64,000 bases of DNA, taken from assembly GCF_004009905.1 (NCBI RefSeq), contig NZ_ML136883.1, positions 1 through 64,000 of the forward strand, written 5' to 3'. The position numbers were made by a program, and so were the translations under genes. Of this stretch, positions 57,839 through 64,000 are shown one piece after another. The notes beneath the pieces are model-generated. The model had not been told where the DNA came from. It made no database searches and saw only the letters and a program-made list of their open reading frames with translations. The number at the start of each line of letters is the position of its first letter. Position 1 is the stretch's first letter. The DNA comes from Lactobacillus xujianguonis. Lineage in GTDB: Bacteria > Bacillota > Bacilli > Lactobacillales > Lactobacillaceae.

Positions 57839-59680
57839 TTATTGACGATTACGTCTCTTATCAGCCTTTTGACGTTCTGAAGTATTCAAAATCTTCTTAC
57901 GTAAACGAATTGATTCTGGAGTTACTTCACAGTATTCATCATCGTTCAAGAATTCAATGGCTTCTTCCAAAGTCAAAGTCTTTGGTGTCTTGATTGCTGC
58001 TGCGTGGTCCTTACCGGCAGCACGGGTGTTAGTCAAGTTCTTACCCTTGGTTACGTTAACTGCGATGTCTCTTTCACGACTTGATTGACCAACAATCATT
58101 CCTTCGTAAACTTCAACACCAGCGCCAATAAACAATTGACCACGTTGTTCAACTGATTGAAGTGAGTAAGTAGTTGATTGACCTTGATTAATTGAAACCA
58201 AAGCACCATTACGACGACCTGGTTCCCAGTTTCTAACAACTGGTTTGTATGAATCAAAGGTGTGGTTCATAATTCCGTAACCACCAGTTTGTGACATAAA
58301 TTCGTTGTTGTAACCAATCAAACCACGTGATGGTACTAAGAATTCAAGACGAGTTTGACCATTGCCAGTTGGTTCCATGTTTTGCATGGTACCCTTTCTT
58401 TGTGAAAGGGAATCAATAACTGAACCAACATATTCATCTGGGGTATCGATTTGAACAGCTTCAAATGGTTCACACATGGTGCCGTCAATTTCACGATAAA
58501 TAACCTTAGGACGTGAAAGTTGCAATTCGAAACCTTCACGACGTAATTCTTCAACTAAGATTGAAAGGTGAAGTTCACCACGACCAGAAACAGTCCAAGC
58601 GTTCAATTGATCAGTTGGTTCAACTTTCAAAGAAACGTCGGTCCGAGTTTGACGGATTAAACGATCTTCAAGTTTCTTAGGAGTTACTTGATCCCCTTCA
58701 CGACCTGCAAATGGTGAGTCATTAGCAACAAAGTCCATTTGAAGAGTTGGTGGATCAATCTTAAGAAGAGGTAAAGCTTCAGGTTGTTCTGCGGAAGCAA
58801 TAGTTTCCCCAACATAAATATCATTAATACCACTAATGGCAATAATGTCACCAGCTTTAGCTTCTTTAATTTCGTTACGCTTTAAACCAAAGAAACCAAA
58901 TAACTTAGTAACACGGAAGTTTTGAGTTGAGCCATCACGCTTCATAACAGTGATGTTGTCGCCAACTTTAACTTTACCACGGTAAATACGGCCGACACCG
59001 ATACGACCTACATAGTCATCCCAATCAAGCATAGTGATTTGGAATTGTAATGGTTCGTCGGAATTGTCGATTGGGGCTGGAATATTTTTGATAACAGTAT
59101 CAAAAATTGGATCCATCGTGTGTTCTTGCTTAGCAGGATCTTCATCATATGAAGAAGTACCGTTTAAAGCAGAAGCATAAACAACTGGGAAGTCAAGTTG
59201 TTCATCGTTGGCACCTAATTCGATGAAGAGTTCAAGAACTTCGTCTAAAACTTCCTTAGGACGAGCACCAGGACGGTCAATCTTGTTTAAAACAACGATT
59301 GGTTTAACGCCAGCTTCCAAAGCCTTCTTCAATACGAAACGAGTCTGTGGCATTGGACCTTCGTAAGCATCAACTAACAAAAGTGCACCATCAACCATGT
59401 GCATGATACGTTCTACTTCACCACCGAAGTCGGCGTGTCCTGGCGTATCCAAGATGTTGATCGTTGTACCCTTATACTTAACAGCAGTATTCTTAGATAA
59501 AATGGTAATACCACGTTCACGTTCAATGGCATTTGAGTCCATGGCACGATCTTCCAGATCCATGTGTTCTGGTAAAGTATCGGATTGCTTTAACAATTGG
59601 TTAACCAAAGTAGTCTTACCGTGGTCAACGTGGGCAATAATAGCGATATTTCTAAGATCGTCTCTTCTTTTTTCTGACAA
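57839..59680 (-). CDS. typA: Translational GTPase TypA/BipA
   Basis: This 613-residue ribosome-binding GTPase acts in 50S assembly at low temperature and under stress. [10 protein letters not shown], the switch region RERGITILSKNT, DTPGHADFGGEVER and NKIDRPGARP are its G motifs; the EF-G-like domains and the C-terminal domain unique to TypA follow (SQTGGYGIMNHTFDSY). The start is TTG with GGGGAGGAA upstream. A 100-nt leader with a terminator hairpin precedes it, suggesting conditional expression. Confidence 0.95.
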   Translation of the reverse strand: MSEKRRDDLRNIAIIAHVDHGKTTLVNQLLKQSDTLPEHMDLEDRAMDSNAIERERGITILSKNTAVKYKGTTINILDTPGHADFGGEVERIMHMVDGALLLVDAYEGPMPQTRFVLKKALEAGVKPIVVLNKIDRPGARPKEVLDEVLELFIELGANDEQLDFPVVYASALNGTSSYDEDPAKQEHTMDPIFDTVIKNIPAPIDNSDEPLQFQITMLDWDDYVGRIGVGRIYRGKVKVGDNITVMKRDGSTQNFRVTKLFGFFGLKRNEIKEAKAGDIIAISGINDIYVGETIASAEQPEALPLLKIDPPTLQMDFVANDSPFAGREGDQVTPKKLEDRLIRQTRTDVSLKVEPTDQLNAWTVSGRGELHLSILVEELRREGFELQLSRPKVIYREIDGTMCEPFEAVQIDTPDEYVGSVIDSLSQRKGTMQNMEPTGNGQTRLEFLVPSRGLIGYNNEFMSQTGGYGIMNHTFDSYKPVVRNWEPGRRNGALVSINQGQSTTYSLQSVEQRGQLFIGAGVEVYEGMIVGQSSRERDIAVNVTKGKNLTNTRAAGKDHAAAIKTPKTLTLEEAIEFLNDDEYCEVTPESIRLRKKILNTSERQKADKRRNRQ

Positions 59681-59700
59681 AAATATTCCTCCCCACTCTT

Positions 59701-59731
59701 CAATAAAAAAACTGTGACTTGGTCACAGTTT
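59701..59731 (-). terminator. Terminator hairpin in the typA leader (possible attenuator)
   Basis: On the minus strand AAACTGTGAC-CAA-GTCACAGTTT is followed by TTTT, then the typA ribosome site. It is downstream of the typA promoter, so it would end transcription early unless opened. An imperfect hairpin upstream (CGATAAGGCGT...GCGCTACCG, 59731-59756) may compete. Confidence 0.75.
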
Positions 59732-59791
59732 CGGTAGCGCGTCTTCACGCCTTATCGAAGTGCTTCATAATCTGTATAGCTACGTTGATTG

Positions 59792-59820
59792 ATTTTACCA
59801 CCTAACTATGCGCTGGTCAA
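59792..59820 (-). promoter_or_regulatory. Promoter of typA
   Basis: On the minus strand TTGACC (59820-59815) and TAAAAT (59797-59792) are 17 bp apart, about 105 nt before the start codon. Confidence 0.8.
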
Positions 59821-59938
59821 CGCTTTAGCGTAAATTATCTTTATTATAAAAATAAAGTTTTAAAAATTCAGCATTCTTTTTCTTTTTATGGTAAAAATGT
59901 ATTAAGAATAAAAATTTTCTTCCAAAGGAGTAATTAAA

Positions 59939-60493
59939 TTGATTTTAATGAAAAATATTACCCGCGACGGTAATCCTGTTTTGCGGAAAGTTGCACAACC
60001 TTTAGCTTTCCCATTGAGCGATCACTATCAACAATTGGCAAAAGATATGATGGAATATTTAATTAATTCCCAAGATCCTAAGATCGCTGAAAAGCACCAA
60101 TTACGTGCTGGTGTTGGTTTGGCTGCTCCACAAGTTGGCGAAAGTGTCCAAATGGCATCTTTGCTTGTGCCTGATGATAAGGGCAACATTATCTTTAAAG
60201 AAACTTTTGTTAATCCAGAAATCATTTCTGAATCAGTACGCCAAGCCTGTTTAAGCGAAGGCGAGGGCTGCTTAAGTGTTGATAAAGTAATTAACGGTTA
60301 CGTTCCTCGTCCTGATAAATTAACCATCCACTACTTTACAGTTGATGGCAAAGAAAAGACTATTAGATTAAAGGACTATCCAGCTATTGTTGCTAGCCAT
60401 GAAATTGATCACTTAAACGGTCACCTTTTCTACGATCGCATTAACAAGGAAAACCCATTTGATCTTAAAGATGACACAATCGTTATTTCCTAA
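59939..60493 (+). CDS. def: Peptide deformylase
   Basis: This 184-residue metalloenzyme removes the formyl group from nascent proteins. Motif 1 [10 protein letters not shown] (58-67), motif 2 EGCLS (109-113) and motif 3 HEIDH (154-158) supply the metal and catalytic residues. Insertions and length place it in the Gram-positive type II class. The start is TTG at 59939, eight bases after AAAGGAG; an ATG at 59948 is too far from that site. It is a single gene with its own terminator. Confidence 0.95.
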   Translation: MILMKNITRDGNPVLRKVAQPLAFPLSDHYQQLAKDMMEYLINSQDPKIAEKHQLRAGVGLAAPQVGESVQMASLLVPDDKGNIIFKETFVNPEIISESVRQACLSEGEGCLSVDKVINGYVPRPDKLTIHYFTVDGKEKTIRLKDYPAIVASHEIDHLNGHLFYDRINKENPFDLKDDTIVIS

Positions 60494-60499
60494 AATTTT

Positions 60500-60534
60500 T
60501 AAACACTCAAGTTAACAGCTTGAGTGTTTTTTTA
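60500..60534 (+). terminator. Terminator after def
   Basis: AACACTCAAG-TTAACAG-CTTGAGTGTT followed by TTTTT. Confidence 0.9.
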
Positions 60535-60537
60535 TAA

Positions 60538-60640
60538 CAAAAAAGCTGCCGGATGACTGGGCCGACAGCAAATGGGAACTAAGAAGATTGAAGAGACTTC
60601 TTGTATAGTGAGCAAATGAGTTTTAAAAGCCATTTACTAC
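60538..60640 (-). ncRNA. Candidate small RNA between def and rpoY
   Basis: A near-consensus minus-strand promoter (60647-60675) is followed by about 100 nt with no good reading frame and then a strong terminator (GCTGTCGG / CCGGCAGC with TTTTTT). A second stem AAGAAG / CTTCTT lies in the middle, and a single-stranded TTCCCATTTG segment near the terminator could bind ribosome sites. The only frame, 34 codons from ATG, lacks a ribosome site and runs through the terminator. It does not match any RNA family I know. Ends are estimated. Confidence 0.65.
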
Positions 60641-60646
60641 AAAATC

Positions 60647-60675
60647 ATAGTATCGCGAATAGAGATTAGAGTCAA
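60647..60675 (-). promoter_or_regulatory. Promoter of the candidate small RNA
   Basis: On the minus strand TTGACT (60675-60670) and TACTAT (60652-60647) are separated by 17 bp. Confidence 0.75.
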
Positions 60676-60829
60676 CAAAAGCGAAAGTTATTTCTTAAGG
60701 TTTGGTTATTTTAATCATGCTATTTTAAATATAGTTCACAATATGATAAAATAGTATTTAACTGCTGAGTATTTTTTGAATATTCACATTGAGAACGTTT
60801 TTTACAATTTAATAAGGAGATTATTTACT

Positions 60830-61051
60830 ATGATCTACAAAGTTTTGTACCAAAAAGACAAGATTGTTAACCCACGTAGAGAAACAACTCAAACTCTTTA
60901 CATGGAGGCAGACAACCAAGTCCAAGCAAGAAAGTTGGTTGAGGACAATACCCCCTATAACATTGAACTCATCCAAGAATTAACAGGAAACTCTCTAAAA
61001 TACGAACAAGAACACGCTGATTTTAAATTAACGTCGTTCGATGAGAAGTAA
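60830..61051 (+). CDS. rpoY: RNA polymerase epsilon subunit RpoY
   Basis: This 73-residue protein is the small epsilon subunit found in Firmicute RNA polymerase. It begins [21 protein letters not shown] and contains [23 protein letters not shown], both typical. The ATG at 60830 has AAGGAG upstream; a longer frame to 60776 is not used. It is 5 bp upstream of rnjA, the usual rpoY-rnjA pairing. Confidence 0.94.
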   Translation: MIYKVLYQKDKIVNPRRETTQTLYMEADNQVQARKLVEDNTPYNIELIQELTGNSLKYEQEHADFKLTSFDEK

Positions 61052-61056
61052 TTAGA

Positions 61057-62736
61057 GTGCGAATTAAAAATAATGAAGTAGCCGTTTTCGCCATCGGGGG
61101 TTTGCACGAAATCGGTAAAAACATGTACTGTGTTCAATACCAAGATGAAATTATCATCATGGATTGTGGAATTAAGTTTCCAGAAGACGACCTCCTAGGT
61201 ATTAATTACGTCATTTCAGACTATTCATACCTAGTTAAAAATCGCAAAAAAATCAAGGCGTTAGTAGTCAGTCACGGACATGAAGACCATATTGGTGGGA
61301 TTCCTTTTTTACTTGAAAAGATTCCGGAAATCTCAGTTTATGCCACTCCTTTTGCCCTATCTTTAATTAAAGGTAAGCTAGAAGAACACGGCATTTTAAA
61401 TACAACTGAATTACATGAAGAACATGAGGATACAGTTTTAAAGTTTAACAAGTTAAGTGTTACCTTCTTTAGAACTACTCACTCAATTCCTGATACTTTA
61501 GGAATTGCAGTTCATACTCCACTCGGAGCAGTTGTCTTTACCGGTGACTTTAAATTTGATTTGACACCAGTCATGGATCAACCTGCACCTGATTTCCAAA
61601 AAATGGCTAAATTAGGTGACGAAGGTGTACTAGCACTTCTTTCAGATTCAACTAACGCTGAAGTACCGCAATTTACCAAGTCTGAGCGTTTTGTTGCTAA
61701 ATCATTACACGATATGATTACCGGGATCAAAGGCAGAATTATTTTTGCTACTTTTGCCTCTAACCTTTATCGGGTATCAACTGCAATTCAAGCAGCAATT
61801 GATACTGGTCGTAAAGTTGCTATTTTCGGTCGTAGTATGGAAAATGGTGTCCAAAACGGGATTGATTTAGGTTACTTAAATCTTCCTGAAGGTTTGATTG
61901 TCGACGCTGATGAAATTAACCATACTCCACCAGAAAAAGCCATGATTTTATGTACTGGCTCACAAGGTGAACCATTAGCTGCCCTTTCCAGAATTGCCAA
62001 TGGTACTCACCGCCAAATCAGTTTACAACCAAACGATACAGTTATTTTCTCTTCCAATCCAATTCCAGGAAATACACTTAGCGTTAACCATTTAATTAAC
62101 AAGTTAATGGAAGGCGGCGCTAATGTCATTCATGGCCGAGTTAATAATGTCCACACTTCTGGACACGGTGGTCAAGAAGAATTGAAGATGATGGTCCGCT
62201 TGAGTAAACCAAAATATATGATTCCTGTTCATGGTGAATACCGGATGCAAGTAATTCATACAGAATTAGCTCAAGAAGCAGGTGTACCTGCAGATCACAC
62301 CTTCGTTCTTAGCAACGGTGAAGTTGTTTGTTTTGGCCCTGAAGGCTCTCGGATTGCTGGCCACATCCCTGCCGGAGATGTCTATGTCGACACATCTGGT
62401 ACCGCTGATGTTGGCAACGTTGTTGTCCATGATCGTCAAATCCTATCTGAAGAAGGTTTAGTAGTCGCCGTGGCAACCGTCGACTACAAACATAAACGTG
62501 TTTTGGCAGGTCCTGATATTCTCAGTCGTGGCTTTGTCTATATGCGTGAATCAACAGATTTAATTAGCCAAGCTCAAAAGCATGTCTATCACGTTCTCAG
62601 AAATGAAATGGCTAAATCTGATAAACCAAAAGATAGTGATATTCGGAAAGCAATCATTGAAAATCTCTCAGACTTTCTTTATTCTAAGACCGAGCGACGA
62701 CCAATGATTTTACCAATGATCATTGAAAAGAAATAA
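61057..62736 (+). CDS. rnjA: Ribonuclease J1
   Basis: This 559-residue enzyme is a 5'-3' exonuclease and endonuclease central to RNA decay and rRNA maturation. The complete metal motif HGHEDH (residues 73-78, in VSHGHEDHIGGIPF) marks the active J1 type. FTGDFKFDLTP, SDSTNAE, NVHTSGHGGQEE and PVHGEYRM follow. The start is GTG with GAGAAG-like sequence upstream, inside the rpoY-rnjA unit. A terminator follows its stop. Confidence 0.96.
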   Translation: MRIKNNEVAVFAIGGLHEIGKNMYCVQYQDEIIIMDCGIKFPEDDLLGINYVISDYSYLVKNRKKIKALVVSHGHEDHIGGIPFLLEKIPEISVYATPFALSLIKGKLEEHGILNTTELHEEHEDTVLKFNKLSVTFFRTTHSIPDTLGIAVHTPLGAVVFTGDFKFDLTPVMDQPAPDFQKMAKLGDEGVLALLSDSTNAEVPQFTKSERFVAKSLHDMITGIKGRIIFATFASNLYRVSTAIQAAIDTGRKVAIFGRSMENGVQNGIDLGYLNLPEGLIVDADEINHTPPEKAMILCTGSQGEPLAALSRIANGTHRQISLQPNDTVIFSSNPIPGNTLSVNHLINKLMEGGANVIHGRVNNVHTSGHGGQEELKMMVRLSKPKYMIPVHGEYRMQVIHTELAQEAGVPADHTFVLSNGEVVCFGPEGSRIAGHIPAGDVYVDTSGTADVGNVVVHDRQILSEEGLVVAVATVDYKHKRVLAGPDILSRGFVYMRESTDLISQAQKHVYHVLRNEMAKSDKPKDSDIRKAIIENLSDFLYSKTERRPMILPMIIEKK

Positions 62737-62743
62737 AGTATTG

Positions 62744-62769
62744 AAAACCCGCAAGGGTTTTCTTTTTTT
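62744..62769 (+). terminator. Terminator after rnjA
   Basis: AAAACCC-GCAA-GGGTTTT followed by CTTTTTTT. Confidence 0.82.
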
Positions 62770-62782
62770 GAAAAATTCAATT

Positions 62783-63727
62783 ATGAAAGTAACAAGTCAA
62801 TTAAACATTTTTCTTAATCCAATTTCTGGTAACGGTAAGGCTTTACAAGTCTATCGCAAACTAAAACAATTATTGCAAAAAGAAGAAATCCAATATCAGA
62901 CTTATATTGGACCCCATCCTAATAGTCTGTATACAAGAGTTCAGGAATATGCGGCTAGTCCTCACCCTGCTGAAGAAGTTATTGTAGTCATTGGCAGAGA
63001 TGGTACCTTTAATGAAGTATTAAATGGCCTAAAGCATTCACCGCGACCAAATTTGCCCTTAGCCTACTTACCGGCTGGCTCAGGTAATGACTTTGCTCGT
63101 GCAGCAGGACTAACAACCGACCCACAAGAGTTTATCAAGCGAATCAGCCAAGCAAAAACTGTCACGGTAGATTGCGGCAGTTTCACTTATGCTAGTGAAC
63201 CTGAAAAGCGCCATTATTTCGTTAATAATTTTGGTATTGGTTTTGACGCCTATGTCGTTCATTTAAGTAACAATCAAAAATTGAAAAATGAGTTGAACCA
63301 CTTTCATTTAGGGAAATTTATTTACGGTTTGAATATTCTAAGCGTTTTGCGTAAACAGAATACCTTCGCTGTAACCATCAAAACTGCAGAAAAGAGCTAC
63401 CATTATGGAGATGCCTACTTTGTTACCACCACTAACCATCCCTACTTTGGCGGAGGAATCGCTATTTTACCTAGTGCTAATATTGAAAGTCATGTCTTAG
63501 ATACTGTTGTGGTCGAAAAACCTGGTTTAGGAAAATTTATCCGTTTATTTGCCAAGCTATTAAAAGATGGCTCTCATGTTACCGATCCCCAATTTCATGA
63601 TATTCAAGCTAAAGAAATTCATGTTGAGACCCATAAACCACAATATCGTCAAATTGATGGTGAAGATGGAGAAAGAGCTAGTTATGCCGTTACTTTTAGA
63701 ATTGATCACTTTAATTTAATCAAATAA
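62783..63727 (+). CDS. Diacylglycerol kinase-like lipid kinase (DagK/YegS family)
   Basis: This protein of 314 residues has the DAGK catalytic fold. FLNPISGNGKA lies at the N-terminus; the nucleotide motif reads GRDGT (71-75) instead of the nearly invariant GGDGT; LPAGSGNDFAR and the later VNNFGIGFDA are typical. The Gly to Arg change (codon AGA at 62996-62998, one base from GGA) could impair ATP binding or be an error. The start is uncertain: ATG at 62783 follows the rnjA terminator without a clear ribosome site; an in-frame TTG lies farther upstream. Some YegS-like members act on other lipids. Confidence 0.83.
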   Translation: MKVTSQLNIFLNPISGNGKALQVYRKLKQLLQKEEIQYQTYIGPHPNSLYTRVQEYAASPHPAEEVIVVIGRDGTFNEVLNGLKHSPRPNLPLAYLPAGSGNDFARAAGLTTDPQEFIKRISQAKTVTVDCGSFTYASEPEKRHYFVNNFGIGFDAYVVHLSNNQKLKNELNHFHLGKFIYGLNILSVLRKQNTFAVTIKTAEKSYHYGDAYFVTTTNHPYFGGGIAILPSANIESHVLDTVVVEKPGLGKFIRLFAKLLKDGSHVTDPQFHDIQAKEIHVETHKPQYRQIDGEDGERASYAVTFRIDHFNLIK

Positions 63728-63729
63728 AA

Positions 63730-63777
63730 CAAGGGTTGAAATAGTTCACGTTGACTATTTCAACCCTTATTTTTTAT
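63730..63777. terminator. Bidirectional terminator
   Basis: AAGGGTTGAAATAGT and ACTATTTCAACCCTT pair around an 8-nt loop between the lipid kinase (plus) and the last gene (minus). Confidence 0.92.
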
Positions 63778-64000
63778 CCAAGATAAGAAATTGCTACTTG
63801 TAATTGCGCCAAACGAATAACGGCCTGCGCTAAGCTATCTTCATCAGTGGTAACAGAGATGGTACAAGTCTTTTCATCAAAATCAAAGCCTGCACCAAGA
63901 GCAACGTTTTCTGCAGTCTGATATAACTCTGGATCGGTTTGACCAGGATCAAGCTTAAACAAAATGTGACTATCATCACTAACTTGATATAATGACCCAA
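63774..64000 (-). CDS. DUF1828-like protein, C-terminal part (partial at window edge)
   Basis: The minus-strand frame is open from the right edge of the window and stops at 63774, so only the last 75 residues are seen. The sequence (TCTISVTTDEDSLAQAVIRL, AQLQVAISYL) resembles the C-terminus of DUF1828-type proteins of lactobacilli. No function is assigned. The 5' end is outside the window. Confidence 0.5.
   Translation of the reverse strand, partial: GSLYQVSDDSHILFKLDPGQTDPELYQTAENVALGAGFDFDEKTCTISVTTDEDSLAQAVIRLAQLQVAISYLG

Noticed and set aside
60538-60628. A 34-codon frame within the candidate small RNA
   Set aside because: There is no ribosome site before the ATG, and the frame runs through the terminator stem; a non-coding RNA explains the signals better.

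Overview
The window is 64 kb of low-GC chromosome from a lactobacillus, most likely the Lactobacillus gasseri / johnsonii / taiwanensis group. This rests on the AT-rich codon use, Gram-positive housekeeping genes (rpoY, rnjA and rnjB, ylbG, T-box control of brnQ), a PEP carboxylase, and many GntR-controlled 6-phospho-beta-glucosidases. The species is an inference from gene content and style, not a database match. I saw no tRNA, rRNA, CRISPR array, prophage or plasmid origin.

Layout. 1-649: the end of an IS3-type insertion sequence, cut by the window edge and lying 18 bp beyond the ppc stop codon. 668-15000 (nearly all minus strand): ppc, brnQ behind a T-box leader, a phosphoglycerate mutase-like gene (plus), a 5'-nucleotidase-like metallophosphatase, rpmF, a LapA-domain membrane protein, an SDR, rnz, an OatA-like acyltransferase, obgE and uvrC. 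15144-24153: dedA, an amino-acid permease with a MarR regulator, a decayed multi-pass membrane protein gene, a D-2-hydroxyacid dehydrogenase, a HAD phosphatase, a broken aldo/keto reductase, coaBC and a lipoprotein.

24231-35467 is the main accessory region, a beta-glucoside utilisation island: a ROK kinase, three GH1 6-phospho-beta-glucosidases, one cellobiose-type PTS whose EIIC lies apart from its divergently transcribed EIIB and EIIA, two HutC-type GntR regulators, a DUF3284 protein, an unrecognised 81-residue protein and a nucleoside-hydrolase-like protein. Near-perfect catabolite (cre) sites, a 20-bp perfect inverted repeat and a shared AAAAATATATACTTT motif suggest CcpA plus GntR control. 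The PTS would import and phosphorylate a beta-glucoside, GH1 enzymes would cleave it and the ROK kinase would phosphorylate free glucose.

35507-41549: a membrane protein behind a possible attenuator, a 48-residue protein, an ABC-F ATPase, a candidate C-rich small RNA, a DUF2974 hydrolase and a frameshifted YjeM-like permease. 41666-59680 (mainly minus): engB, clpX, tig, tuf, a TPR-like protein, rnjB, rpsO with its S15 leader, rpsT (plus), holA, comEC, comEA, a SepM-type protease, coaD, rsmD, ylbG, ftsW and typA. 59939-64000: def, a candidate minus-strand small RNA, rpoY, rnjA, a diacylglycerol kinase-like gene and the end of a DUF1828-like gene.

The most useful unexpected observations are two candidate intergenic small RNAs (38161-38240 plus; 60538-60640 minus), leader terminators before typA and before the membrane gene at 35507-36022, and several frame disruptions that each equal a one-base change in a homopolymer run. 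The latter may be real decay, phase variation or sequencing error.
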